In this document: piece by piece, positions 1 to 11,791 of the stretch
Layout: every line of letters begins with the position of its first letter
How positions within the stretch are numbered: position 1 is the first letter of the stretch
Source of the DNA: Bidens hawaiensis
Lineage: Eukaryota > Streptophyta > Magnoliopsida > Asterales > Asteraceae
Assembly (NCBI GenBank): GCA_021521415.1
Contig: JAIQDT010009227.1
Location: forward strand, 1 to 64,000
DNA: 64,000 nt
Direction: 5' to 3'
Translations under genes and position numbers: made by a program
Notes under the pieces: model-generated
What the model saw: only the letters and a program-made list of their open reading frames with translations
Databases searched by the model: none
Told to the model about the DNA's origin: nothing

Positions 1-245
1 AAAGTTTGGACCTTTAACCTTAAACGTTCAAAACTAGATCTTAGGGTTTCATTTAAACGGGCCGTACATGTTTATGAATTCATTAAGTTCGTTTTAACAT
101 CAAGTTCATTACTTTACGTTTCACTTAGACCCGATCTACTATTGTTTCACGTTTCAAGACTAAACGCTTGTAAAAACGTAAGCTTTAAGATCAAAACATA
201 CCTTTATGTGTTTGTTTGGTCTCGTTTGGCTTGATTATGGAAACA
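1..245 (-). mobile_element. Partial gypsy-type LTR, cut by the window edge
   Basis: This stretch aligns, with many substitutions, to 14290-14530 inside the solo LTR at 12169-14882. Shared landmarks are the GCCGTAC..TGTTTAT box, the ATCAAGTTCGTTTTA type boxes, the TTTACGTTTCA box and the TTTAAGATCAAA box followed by CATACCTTT. Similarity stops near 245, so only an internal piece of the LTR is present. Orientation is taken from the full copy, whose TATA box reads on the minus strand. It is noncoding. Confidence 0.7.
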
Positions 246-1855
246 ATATAAATTGAGTTTACCAAATATAAGTAAAAAAAGAATGGAGAAATATATTTGC
301 ACCTCTAATTAACATAAATTGATTCCTATACACATCTTAATTAAAACATATATTTTAATTTGTTTTAAGAAAATAAAATAATATTGGAAAACTGAAATTT
401 ATGTGTTTCGTATCATTTCTGAAAAATAAAATTGAAAAAAGAAATGTGTAAACATACATTCATTGTTATTAAATTTGTTTAACAAAATGGTATAATGTAA
501 TTAATAATTAATATATTAAAAATCATTTATAATTTTCTGTTACAAGTGTCTAATTTTTAGCTAATAGCATATTAATTTTTATTTACTATATTTTAGTTAA
601 TAAAAAATATATTTTAATACAATATAATGTATTAACGTGTTTAAAATAAAATATTAACGTTAAAATTGCTAGTAAGTAGTTCTCTTGGCGTTGAAGCTGC
701 ACCTTTACAAAAAAATGCATTCTTAAAAACAATTAAAGGGTAACTAAAAAATATTAAAATGACCAAAATTTACGTTTTTTTAATTTTGAAGACATCTATA
801 ATAGTATATAATATGGTTAGTATATGAAAAAGATGAACAACATAAATATAAAAACATAATTTTATAGAGCATGATGTTTCAGTTTTGTTGACTTAATGAA
901 GCATTTTAATACACAAAACAGAAAAATTAGAACACCAGGAAACCAAGTACTATTTACTTTAGTGACAATTGTAGATTATTTATATTTGGTGTTCACGGAG
1001 ATATTAAAGACATGAAAATTAGAAATATTATACATGAAACAACAATAACACAACTTACTCAACTGGATATGAAGACTATCGGCTAACTTGAATCGACATA
1101 GATAATCATAAATTCATTTACGTAAAAGTATCTAACCCACCAATATATTTTTATAATGGTAGCCGATGTTACACATGGGTTGAAAACATAGAAACAACCA
1201 TATAAATATAGACAGCCATAAAATTTCATAACTTACATATTAAACCAACACAAATATTTAACATAAGTTTGTAAACAAAATATTAAACATTTAGATTGTG
1301 TACATAAAAAGTTAATACTTACACAAACTTACTATACACCTAGATTAAAAAAACAAACGAACACATGAACATGTTATCATCATATTAGCCCACCATCAAC
1401 TTATTCGACATTTCATAAAAAAAAGTCATTTTGCTTTACAGTATAAAAAACAAAATAAATCATAGCAACCTGAGTAAATATACAACTAAAGTCTTAAGGT
1501 ATTATGAGTTTCATTTCAACATTAATAAGGTATATTCTATTATAAATTATTTTGTAATTAAACGTTTTGTTTTATTTCGTTTCAGAGACCTTTTAGTTAA
1601 ATGTATTAAGTTAAATCGAACCAATAAAGTTTTATTGTACTAATTTCACTAATTAAGTATAATTAAAATAATATAGAGATAATTAAAATTAAACCGGTTA
1701 ATTTTAATCTTATTACATAAAAGTCATTCCCTAATTAAAATGTAATTAAAGTGACCACAATCTGCAGTAAATTATGTTTCAAACTATTTAACATCATTAC
1801 TTTATTTAAAATTAATTTCATTATATAATTCTTTTTTCAATTGTATAAAATATTC
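246..1855. other. AT-rich noncoding stretch, no gene recognised
   Basis: Very AT-rich DNA with stop codons in all frames. The longest open frame (1431-1643, 70 codons, rich in Asn/Lys/Tyr/Ile) has the composition expected of random AT-rich DNA and no recognisable motif. I see no RNA gene, no terminal repeats and no target-site duplication. Confidence 0.6.
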
Positions 1856-4400
1856 TTGACATTTATGCATAATTAAAAATTGTTCAGATATAAAAAATGG
1901 AAACTTTGTTGAACTTGGAGACTATTAAAAACTACAATAGATTTGTCAAATTCGATTCTTAAAAACATAAATAAATAAATGTATAAATTATTAGAATGTA
2001 TCATTAAAATTAAAGATAATGATTATTTAGCATAAACAATCAATTATAGTGAATATCTAAAATTATATGTGTAAATACAAAGACAATTACAAGTAAACTA
2101 ATAACCCACAACATTCGTCTCATTTATCCAAACAGTATAAATTTTGAAATAAATGATAAACTTTGTATTGCAAATCTCTTGGACTTGGCTGCTGATAATT
2201 CGAATTACTTCTAACAAATGTCAAACTGGAAAAAATATATAGTTAGTAACTTACCATCAAGAAAAAGAACAATTTGTTAATTAAAATGTCTAACTTTTAA
2301 CTTTAAAATGCCATATTTGTTTCGGTAAATTATACATATTTCATACACTTTCTTTTGAGCTAGTTTTTCGTTAAATATTGCTCATGACTGGCTCGTATTT
2401 GAATTTTGTTAGTTTCAAGAGATAATGAGCTATAATTATAAAATGGTTATCGAAAATATGTGTGGTTTATTTTAGGCATGCATCTTGACATTTAAACATA
2501 ATTATAAATTGGTCAAATAAAAAAATAAAAACGTTCATGTGACTGGAAATCATCAAAATATTTTAGATGTCATTGAGAATTTGTCAAATAATGCTTGTTG
2601 ATATTGGGAAACTACTACAATTTGATATATTGTTAGTATTTGACAAATCATAATTATAGTATATTTTTAATAAAATTTTGAATGAAGTTAAAACATACAC
2701 ACATGCTTTATATATGAACAAAAACATATAATTATATAAAACTATAACTAATAAATATATAAACTATTATAAAAGAATTTTTATTTTAACTTTGGTAAAA
2801 GAGACATTCAATGAATTTGTTGTGATCTATTAAATCCAAAGCTTTGGTTCACTTTTTTGAATAAAAAAATTAGTAAATTTCCAAAAAAAATATTTAGTAC
2901 AGTTGTATTGTAATAGATAATTTCGACATAATTATAAAAATTTTAAAATCAAATTGGTTAATTAGTCGACTTCCAAAAAATATGAAAAATATTATTATTT
3001 TTGAAATAATAAACGGTGTGTTTATTTTAAACATTAATTTTGACATTTATGCATATTAAAAAAAATGGTCAAATATAAGAAAATGAAAAGGTTTGTTGAG
3101 GTTAAAGAGTATAGAAAGCTTTAAAAGTTTGTTGCTAATTGGTCAATTCCATATTTAATCAAGTTTAAATGTGTTATGAATATTAAGATACAAACATCAA
3201 AATGTGTTAAACTAAAACTAAAAAACAAGCATGTAAAACAACCTTTTAGTAAATAAGAATTAAAGTGTCTGGCTTTGGGATCATTGATACCATGTGTCAC
3301 ATCAATTACTTTTCTATAATTGTTGGAAATGATTAATATAGCCAAATAAATTTATTTCATAGCTGATTTGGAAAACATTAATATAGTCAAATCAATTAAT
3401 TGCATAACTGTTTTGGAAATCATAAATAAACAATATAAGATTGAGTCAAATCGGTCACAAACCTCTATAAATAGAAAATTAATTCCATAATTGTTGGAAA
3501 ACATTTATAAATAGACAATATAAATAGAAATGAGAATAAATTAATAAAATTATAACAATGTCCAAATTTACCAAAATTTGAGTGAAATTATATTAATACA
3601 AATAGTCAAATTGAGTCATATGATTAATTTATTAAAATTTGGTTTTTTTAAATATAGTCAAAGTCCAACTGTATAACCTATTTTTGTAAACTTCATATAA
3701 ATATTGAGAATTCGAATTTAAAAATCGTTTAGATACATATCAGTTTACATCAATATATAAATTGATGAGAACAAATGTATTGATTATATAGTATAAATTA
3801 TTTAACTTTTTTAAAAAAAAATCATATAAATAGAAATGAGAATAAATTATTATTATTAAAATTATAATAATGTTCAAATTTACCTAGAGTCAAATAATAT
3901 TAATAAAAATAGTCAAATGCAGTCAAATAGTTAACCTCTTAAAATTTGGTTTGTGAAAATATGGTCAAAGTCCAGTTATATAACCTATATTTGTAAACTT
4001 CATATAAGTGGTCAAGAATTCGAATTTTAAAATGGTTTAAATAAATATTTGTTGTTATTCACTTAAAGGATTTAGTTGAAATTAACATTAAATTTATAAT
4101 AACTTGAAATATTTAGAAGAAACTAATATTTTTTTATTTAAGGCATGAATACTGAATAATTATGAAATGGGTTTATAAATGATGGTATTCAAAAAATTAA
4201 AAAGGGTTGAAAAAAATTAGTCAAATTAGGAATAAGAATTATGTTTAAATATGTAAATCTTATTTCAACCTATTCAATATAAATTGTCAAATTGAGTCAA
4301 ATCGTTAATTTATTCAAATTCAATTTTTTAACAATTGGTGAAATTAAAACACTATAACATATTTTTGTAAATTCATATAAATTGTGAGAATTAAAATTTG
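1856..4400. repeat. Old diverged repeat array in AT-rich DNA
   Basis: A segment beginning TTGACATTTATGCATA recurs in diverged form at about 1856, 2485 and 3040, each followed by an A-rich run, a TCAAATATAAAAAA type box and a GTTGA box. A second family recurs at about 3519, 3822 and 4235, with TAGAAATGAGAATAAATTA, CAAAGTCCA, TATAACCTAT and TTGTAAACTTCATATAA boxes in the same order. The spacing (about 550-630 bp and 300-410 bp) suggests ancient tandem duplication. No coding content is seen. Confidence 0.5.
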
Positions 4401-4427
4401 ATATTCAGTTATATATATATATACATA

Positions 4428-4968
4428 TAAGATTAGGATCATGTGAGAACTATTTTGAAATTGAGAACATTGAGAACCATATTAGACCACAAAAAACACT
4501 CTTCTTAACAAACAGTAAAAAAAATTATTTAACAAAAAAAAAAACTCGAAAATAAAAAAAAGTAAAAAAACCAAAAAAATTTATTTTTTATCCCGGTTTT
4601 ATAAAAAAAATTGAAAAAATATCGGTTTAACAAAATTATACATATATGTATAATACTTATTTTTTAAATTTTATACACGTTTTTTTATACACATATATAC
4701 AAGTTAAGGTAAATGATAATGTACATATGTGTACATTACATGACTAGAGATTAAATGAAATAATATGCATATGTATAATACAAAGTTTGTTTTTTTTATG
4801 AAACCGGAATGAAATATAATAATTTTTGTTTTTTTACTTTTTTAAAATTTTTGTTTGTTTTTCGTTTTATGATTTTTTTAAATATTTTTTTAGATGATTT
4901 TTTGTGGCTCAAAATGGTTCTCAAAGTTCTCAATTTTTAAAGAGTTCTCTTAGGATCCTTACCCTATA
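4428..4968. mobile_element. MITE-like element with long terminal inverted repeats
   Basis: The left end (GGATCATGTGAGAAC, then TTGAGAACATTGAGAACCA) is the imperfect inverted copy of the right end (TGGTTCTCAAAGTTCTCAA, then GTTCTCTTAGGATCC). The inverted arms run about 65 bp and include a CCACAAAAAA box on the inner side. The interior is A/T-homopolymer rich and noncoding. Both outer flanks are (AT)n, so the exact ends and any target-site duplication cannot be fixed. The size and lack of coding fit a non-autonomous DNA transposon; the superfamily is not assignable by eye. Confidence 0.7.
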
Positions 4969-5454
4969 TATATATATATGACATTTGAATGGGGAAAATC
5001 GGGTTTCTAAAATGTCATATTAAATGTGTATAAATCTGAAAATGTAAAGTAAGATAATATTGAAAAATATAATAATGTTTTAAATTGCGTTGACATTGGT
5101 GATTTAATTAGACTTTGACCAACAACAATATAAAATTGATTATCTTACTATAGATAATTTAATGTCTTATAGAATAATCAACTAAATTTAATTTCCGGAT
5201 TATATAATAATCAATTGAATTACATAAATTGTGCAAAAAATAAATAAATACATGAATACTAACAGAAATAAACATCAACATTAAACAAAAACGAAAGACA
5301 TTTTATCAAATAATCCCCAATCCATGAATTAGCTATATCAAGTTGGGGACAATAACCTGAAATGATAAAATTAAATATTAATATCACATAGTAAAAAAAT
5401 TACAAATTATGAAAGATTTGAATCATGTGAAAAAATGTAAAATTGATATTATAA
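4969..5454. other. AT-rich spacer, nothing recognised
   Basis: Noncoding AT-rich DNA between the MITE-like element and the ACCGGAAAA repeat zone. It starts with (AT)n and has no sustained open frame, RNA-like structure or repeat that I can support. Confidence 0.5.
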
Positions 5455-6100
5455 TTTATAACCGGAAAATTTGAATCGCGTTACCGGAAAAACGAAATAG
5501 TGAAGATCTCCATTGAATCTTCGATTTTGATATATAACCTAAGGAGATTATAAGAAAAAATCAGATAATTATTAATATAAACAAAATCAGAAAACAAAAA
5601 TAATTGTAATTGATATAAAACCTTACCGGAATAATATGATAAGAGTATCAAATAGAGTATGAAATATAATTACCGGAATAACATTAGGAACCATATGATA
5701 GAGCCTCAAATAAAACTTTACCGGAAAACGGTAATAACTTCAACATATAAATTAAATCTTGGATTTTGTTATATAACCTAAAGAGATTATAACAAAATCA
5801 TATAACAATTAAAATAAATATAAACCCTACCGGAAAAACGTAATTTCACCATATTAATTTAATCTTGGATTTTGACATTGAATTTAAAGATATTATAACA
5901 AAGTAATATAAAAATTAAAATAAATATAAAACGTTACCGGAAAACCGTAATAACTTCAACATATCAAGTCAATCTTGGATTTTGATTTACAACCTAAAGA
6001 GATTATAAAAAAATCATATAACAATTAAAATAAATATAAACATTACCGGAAAACAATATAACTTACCGGAAAAACATATAACAAAATCGACAATTACCGG
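5455..6100. repeat. Tandem repeat, units of about 108 bp marked by TTACCGGAAAA
   Basis: The TTACCGGAAAA box recurs at about 5717, 5826, 5934 and 6042, a period of 105-109 bp. Between boxes the order is AATAACTTCAACATAT, TCTTGGATTTTG, AACCTAAAGAGATTATAA, CAATTAAAATAAATATAAA. Less regular copies precede the array (5481, 5623, 5670) and two boxes follow it (6063, 6094). A frame across the region is opened only by the repeat and the adjacent (AT)n tract and is not a gene. Confidence 0.75.
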
Positions 6101-6141
6101 AATATAGGAGACGGTGGAGGAATAAGCCGAAAGAGAGAGGA

Positions 6142-6146
<5 letters not shown>

Positions 6147-6219
<73 letters not shown>
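6147..6219. repeat. (AT)n microsatellite
   Basis: About 36 uninterrupted AT dinucleotides. It ends exactly at the ACTAGT that marks the Helitron-type 3' end at 6220. Helitrons insert between A and T, so an AT microsatellite is a plausible target. Confidence 0.95.
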
Positions 6220-6220
<1 letters not shown>

Positions 6221-6250
6221 TAGTAAGAGTGCCCGCGCGTTGCGGCGGGA
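6220..6250 (-). mobile_element. Helitron-type 3' terminus (minus strand)
   Basis: Read on the minus strand, the sequence is a CCCGC..GCGGG hairpin (plus-strand arms 6232-6236 and 6245-6249), then about 10 bases, then CTAGT. A short GC hairpin about 10-12 nt before a CTRR terminus and insertion before a T are the known hallmarks of plant Helitron 3' ends. The body would extend rightward in this window. I could not find a convincing TC 5' terminus, so the other boundary is open. Confidence 0.65.
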
Positions 6251-7665
6251 AGACAACGAGAATTAGGTTGATAGTATTTCGGTTCGTTATAACATTGGGT
6301 TTGCAACTTTTTAAAATCTTTGGTTTAAAAATAAAAGGTTATAAAATCTTTGGTTGCGAGTAAAACTATATAGAAAATATGGGTGTGTTTGGATTCATTT
6401 TTTGAATGTGATTATGCGATATTAAATCATCACAATCCGCTAAAAGTGGTGCCAATGATCAACATGCCATCACGCTCTAGAATTAAGGCAAAGAGCAATG
6501 AGAGTATTTTTTTTTAAAACATTTGCTTTCGGACACCAGATTTAGACTATGTCCGTGTTTGCACATTGCCCGCCATTTTATATATGGTAACTTCTTACAT
6601 ATTAAACTTTCGGGTCAAACGGCAATACGTTTTTCATTTTGAGGAAATGATTTATGTCCTATAGTGCTTGATATATCAAAAAATTATAGCTCACTAAATC
6701 TTACAAAGTTACAAGTTTTTTAATCATGTATTATTATGAAGCATTGTGTACTAAACTTTCTTATACTATTGTAACGGCCCGTTTTGAATCGCGCTGGTTT
6801 AATGCTCCCTGCGTAAACATGTCACAACTGATTAACAACTTTAACTTCGGTAAGAAAGTGACACCAAGAATAATGAGTGATCTTAGAAGATTGAGACCAT
6901 ACATTGAAAGCCATGACAAGATGGGGTCATAAGGTGTTCCATTTCCTGTATGCAAGAAAACATTTGGAAAAAATATTGGGTTGTTACCTATACTATCAAA
7001 AATTATTTCTATTTGGAATTTGAAATTACGTTTTATTACCTCTACTAAGCTATTTGTATTATGGTTGCCATAATTTGAGTCATGATCATGAACCTGGGCA
7101 TGTGCATCCCTGTTTCATGAAAATTATAATTATAAACATGAAATGATTTATTTTCCAAGTAAACAGGCTGAAACAAAATGTGAACAGCTACCATCTATAA
7201 AGATCTGGTTGTTTAGTGCAATCCACTTTTCCCAAAAGAATTCGTCCATCCTTTAATGGAGTATTTTATAAAGGCAGAAAATTATTTTCATGAAATGTTT
7301 AAGAGGTGTAACCAAAAGTACCAAAAGGTTATCCAAGTGACACCATGGAGCAAAAAAAATGACTACAAAAACTGAATGCCTACAATAGGAAAACTTTTTA
7401 TATATAGATATTTGGTGAAGCATAGACCGAGAAAATAAGAAGTAAACAACATCTTACTTCAGCCGATCACCATCAATCATCGTCAACCGATTCTATGAAC
7501 ATAATCTACAAGCATTATATGTCACCCCTGATAAATATATTGAAGTTAACACATGACAGGTCAACTTTATATAACAAAATCTAGACATAAAAAAATGTTC
7601 GTGAATATTAGAATCAATGTGAATAAGTGTTATGAATCTTGAGTTGAAAAAAATGGTGACATACT
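6251..7665. other. Helitron-zone noncoding DNA
   Basis: No intact gene. A 68-codon plus-strand frame (6726-6932) and its minus-strand shadow show no recognisable domain. It could be the Helitron interior or intron/flank captured with the L11 fragment. Confidence 0.4.
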
Positions 7666-7857
7666 TGATATCCAAATCAATATGTGCCTGAATACCAAAT
7701 CCAAAGCAACCAGTGTTACTAAAGTTGCGCCTCAGCAGCACGTATTCTTTGACTTGCAACCCTCTTCAAAATTTGCATGGCCTTGTCTCCCCTAACGTTT
7801 ACATAGCATGCAATCTTTTCATTACACCTGATTCTGATTGACTCACAGTGTATGTTG
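7666..7857 (-). pseudogene. Captured ribosomal protein L11 (uL5) exon fragment
   Basis: Minus-strand translation gives RCNEKIACYVNVRGDKAMQ in one frame and [20 protein letters not shown] followed by [11 protein letters not shown] in another. Both match the central part of cytosolic 60S ribosomal protein L11. The piece is framed by an AG acceptor (7858-7859) and a GTATGT donor at its end, so it derives from genomic DNA with introns rather than from a cDNA. At least two small indels break the frame, one after YTV near the start and one near 7769. The N- and C-terminal coding parts are absent. It lies inside the Helitron zone that starts at 6220, and gene-fragment capture is typical of Helitrons. 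Not expected to be functional. Confidence 0.85.
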
Positions 7858-8287
7858 CTGTACGAAACAAACAAACAAAAAAAAAAACACCCGAGTTTTT
7901 CAATTATTCTATAAAGTAAAAGAAATACACAAAAAATACAGGGCAAATTAAAAAAGCAAAGATGTAGTAACAACAGTGAAGAAAGTACGAAATTTATATC
8001 TAACAAAGCAATTTAAACGGAAAAAAAGGATATATTAAATGTTATACATAAAAATGAAACATGTGCATTAAGAACACTCTAATACTTGAGGTAGTAACTG
8101 GGCAGGAAGTCCCACTCTCACCAACTTCACTCTAATCCAAAAATAACCGACGGTTTAATAATTCACATGTAATCACGCAAGTGTACATATAAATAAACAC
8201 ACACATAAATACACACACACACATATATTGGGGAGGGCTCATGAGATAACGACGAAATTAAAAGCATTAACGACGCAAGAGTAAGAG
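7858..8287. other. Noncoding DNA beside the L11 fragment
   Basis: On the minus strand this is the sequence upstream of the captured exon, probably intron at first (T-rich before the AG acceptor). It contains a short CA-rich tract (8196-8224). No further L11 exon was found by eye. Confidence 0.4.
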
Positions 8288-8305
8288 CCCGCGCGTTGCA
8301 GCGGG
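8288..8305 (-). mobile_element. Second Helitron-end-like GC hairpin
   Basis: GCCCGCGCGTTGCAGCGGGG matches the hairpin block at 6231-6249 (arms 8288-8292 and 8301-8305), and both are followed by an ACGAGAAT type box. The bases outside the hairpin read CTCTTACTCTTG on the minus strand rather than a clean CTAG, so the terminus is mutated or displaced. Confidence 0.5.
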
Positions 8306-8699
8306 GACACGAGAATTTGATCGGTAACAGTTCAACTTGTTAAGATACTGGCATTTGCTATAACAAGATTTATATTTGGAATTGTTAAAAAATTCAAAAT
8401 TTACATTATTATGCTAAAATTTCTAATTAGTAGTCACATGTTTGTTTTAACATTAGATTTGAATCCAAACCGGTGCACAACTCCTGAAACAGTTGCACCA
8501 ACATAAATCATTCAAGAAAAAAACAAAGCCTGATAAATCATAAAAGCACCGACAATTTCGACAACAAAATTTAATTGGTTACGCAGCACAAATGCACATG
8601 AATCAGCAGAGAATCGATATATGTAATATTGTAATTTCAACTTATCATTTCTAAATCTGCAAACAAACATACATTAATAAATTGAGCATTTATATAAAA

Positions 8700-8849
8700 T
8701 AGTAGAAGTAAGATGTTACTTTGGAGGTGCTGCTTGAGGGTGTGTAAGAGGGCATCCACTCCAGCAGTTTAGTAGGGAAGTCCAGAGGTCGCCGGTAACA
8801 TTCAACCGTGAAATCAGGGCATGCTTCAATCGTCATCGTGAAGGCGTCA
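8700..8849 (-). other. Exon-like open stretch, not identified
   Basis: On the minus strand about 48 codons are open and much less AT-rich than the surroundings, encoding for example FTMTIEACPDFTVECYRR and FPTKLLEWMPSYTP. The composition looks like real protein and stands out from the flanks. I do not recognise the family. It sits to the right of the second Helitron-like hairpin, so another captured gene fragment is the simplest explanation. No start, full length or splice sites can be supported. Confidence 0.3.
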
Positions 8850-9394
8850 ACTATTATAAGAACCCAAAGTCATGTTATGTTAGTTATTTATGCTAATAAT
8901 ATCGGCAAATATAATACTATATCTATCATTGTATTTAAACACACTTGAATTGCAAGTTGATCATAACTTTGGGCTAAAACTTAAAACATTTCGAAACTAT
9001 ATTGTCTTATTTGACTATGATAGTCAACTGCCACTTTACAGTCAAACAACACAGGTAAAATTATTTGACCAATATTAGTAAAACATGTTAACTTTAAACC
9101 ATTCTGAAATCATGGCACTTAAAATCTACATCAAATTCTTTATTCCCAAATCCCAATACACCCTTTGGATCACATGTAAAAACAAAGAAACATAATACAT
9201 CATATAGCATCAAATCTGAAAATTATTCTTTTATAAACACATAAAACAGAAGGTGGTGCACCACCATTTAATGGGCTTCTTTACTCACCGTGAAATTAAT
9301 TTCTCAGAAAGTGGTCAAGTCCCACTTCTGTAGAAGAAAAGTTAGACCATAATTTGTACCTACATCAAATTGAACAACTTCATGTTTGACATTT

Positions 9395-9535
9395 GGGATG
9401 AGATCGGTACCTTACCGGTATCGAAATATTCGGTTCGGTATCGGTTTGGTACCCGTACCGGTATTGAAGGTAAAATTCGGGAAATACCGGTACCGAAACT
9501 CTTTTTCGGTACCGGTACCAATATCAAATTTTGTC
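9395..9535. repeat. GGTACCGGTA-rich repeat
   Basis: Dense overlapping GGTACCGGTACC, ACCGGTA and TTCGGTA blocks form a nearly palindromic patch. Such patches are widespread in plant DNA, usually in non-autonomous elements. The open frame crossing it (9370-9552) follows from the repeat and is not supported as a gene. Confidence 0.6.
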
Positions 9536-10399
9536 ATCCCTATTTGACATGATGTCTTATTTCAACCATCATTCTAAAATAAACATTTTTCAACTTACTT
9601 TTATGTGAAGAATGTCGTGTGGTGTTTTCATTTTCACAATCTGCAAAACTTCATTTTAAAAAGAATATGGTTACATGATATGAAAAATGTTAATTGTGCA
9701 TTTTACCGTTTTGAAAATACCAAAATGTTAGATTACCCCAACATCTTCCATAAATAAGACCAGAAGTCCAAATTGTGTTGTCACCTGCTTGTTGTGTATC
9801 GAGAGGCAAAGGATCATCAACCAACACTAAACCAAAAAATGTAACAGTCAGTCACTTTCAAATGTAACTTTGATTTGGTTTCATAAATGATAAATGCCAC
9901 TAACGAGGATCAAATAAGATCTAAATACATGCTAAAAATCGTATACAAACATGCTCTTTAGATCAATGCACATTATAGTAGCAGCCATCATATATGGAGC
10001 AAATCCTTGAAACCTTGAATCTGCATTCATTGTACCAATTAACAAACATCACCACTCTATTCAACTGAAACTGGAATAAATTACAAAAATTTAACATTGA
10101 ATTGTGCTTACTATTGCTAACAGATACAAGAAATGGGTCAGGCCTCCTCAAGAACTGAAGATGTAGATCATGACTCGATCAAATAAAAAGCCTCCACACG
10201 ATGTAATCAAAGAAGTGGTCAAAATCAATCAATAGACAATTCAAGCCCTAAACCACACAACAATTTTTACATGATCGCCGACTTGATTTAAACAGTGAGA
10301 ATTGAGTAATTGAATTACATGCAACTCAGTGGAGAATGGAGATGAATCGCCTACCGAAACCTTCAGTGGGTTCAATTGAATTTGGGGAATGATAATTGC
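9536..10399. other. Noncoding Helitron-zone DNA
   Basis: No recognisable coding or RNA content. Short open frames (for example 9963-10151 on the minus strand) show no family features. Confidence 0.4.
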
Positions 10400-10510
10400 A
10401 ATTAAACGTCACTGGTATTATAACATAACCCTCGCCGGAGATACAATGGAACGACGCCTGAGGTGAGGGATATTTAATTTAACGGCGTCTCACCCATTAA
10501 TCTTAGCGGC
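10400..10510 (-). repeat. Inverted partner of the block at 11800-11890
   Basis: The minus-strand reading has GACGCC followed by TTAAATTAAATAT and, later, CTCCGGCGA. The plus strand at about 11810-11890 has GACGCC, CCAAATTAAATATTA and CGCTGGCGA in the same order. The two segments are probably the same end region of two related elements in opposite orientation, possibly Helitron 5' regions. Similarity is short and was judged by eye. Confidence 0.4.
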
Positions 10511-10563
10511 ATCTTAAAATTGTAAAATTACTATCGTAACCCTCTAAAATGTTTTATATGTAA

Positions 10564-10592
10564 CTAGACGGGTGCCCGCGCGATGCTGCGGG
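10564..10592 (-). mobile_element. Third Helitron-type 3' terminus (minus strand)
   Basis: The minus strand reads CCCGC..GCGGG (plus-strand arms 10575-10579 and 10588-10592), then GCACCCGT, then CTAG and T (CTAG at 10564-10567). This is the expected hairpin plus CTRR-T structure. Together with 6220 and 8288 it makes three similarly oriented ends in 4.4 kb. Confidence 0.65.
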
Positions 10593-11231
10593 AAACACGG
10601 CTTTGGTAATCACATTACAAGTTTATGTGTGTTTGTTGTTAAGTTTGAAACCGTGAAACATTTCAAACTGGTCATTGGTTTGATTTCACGATTGATTTTT
10701 TTCTTTAACCTTTGGCCGACCGATTTCATTTTTCAACAGGGTGGTTTCGGTTTTCGACGACAAAATACGTTACTAACGTTTTGGCTCACGGTTTAATTTA
10801 AAAACCATCGGAAGCAAACCGCAAACACTCATACATAAAATGATATTTTTTTAACTGAAAAACTATAACAATATGATACTCAAATTAAAGATAATAAAAT
10901 GCTCGTTTTTATGGTGCAATACTTTATAAGAAAATATTAACGTATATAAAAGTTATGGTCGTTCAAATTTCGTGGGGAAAGTTGGGTTAAAAGTGAAAAT
11001 AAAAAGAGTATATAGGTAAAAGATTAAGGTTCATAATTGTAAGTATTGTTTAAATTTACAAAAAGTGATTAAAGTTAAGGGGGAAAAATTGTAAGTATCT
11101 TTAATGAATTGAAAATGCACGTGATAATATCATTCAAAAGACAATATTGCCCTTTTTAACATGCTTTGTTATGTTGTAATTTATGTATTAAGTATTGTAA
11201 TTTACTTAAAGTTAAACGTTTTAATTTGCCA
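10593..11231. other. Noncoding DNA, nothing recognised
   Basis: Presumed body of the element ending at 10564. There is a 74-codon open frame (10572-10796) starting inside the Helitron hairpin with no recognisable domain. Confidence 0.4.
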
Positions 11232-11316
11232 ATGTTTGCCTCATTATATATAGTATATATATATATAATATATATATATATAGGGAGAGAGAGAGAGAGA
11301 GTGAGAGAGAGAGAAA
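11232..11316. repeat. (AT)n plus (GA)n microsatellite
   Basis: TATATAT-rich tract followed by GAGAGAGAG with a few interruptions. It explains the two overlapping low-complexity open frames here. Confidence 0.9.
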
Positions 11317-11791
11317 AATTATTAGGGTTTTCAATCTTGAGATTTATATAATATAAATGAGATGATTTATTAACTTTTTGAATTCTTATAATAATTAGAA
11401 TAGTTAATATCATAATTACATTAATAGGTTAATTATGATATTTAAGCAAAATTTAAAAATATTTAATAATTATTAATAATCATTGATTGTCTAGTATTTT
11501 TATTTAATTTAAAATTTTTTTATTTACATGAATTATTAATAATCATTGATTGTCTAGTATTTTAATTTATTTTAGAATTTTTTTTATTCACATGAAAAAT
11601 AGAGAAGTAGTAAATAAAAATGGAAAGTTTAAGAATACACAAATAGGAATAGACCATGTTGAGTTAAACTATATTGTTTTAATAGTACCGATAGATGTTA
11701 AAATACGAAGGGTAAAGTATTTCGCAAGCGGAAAAAAATTAACCACCATCCATGGCAAGGACTATTAACGTCATGAAAATTTAACTATCTA
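11317..11791. other. AT-rich noncoding DNA with a short direct repeat
   Basis: A block containing AATAATCATTGATTGTCTAG followed by TATTTTTATTTAATTT type sequence occurs twice, at about 11473 and 11536. No gene is supported. Confidence 0.5.

Noticed and set aside
6014..6256. 80-codon open frame with a long Ile-Tyr run
   Set aside because: It is the translation of the (AT)n microsatellite and neighbouring repeat.
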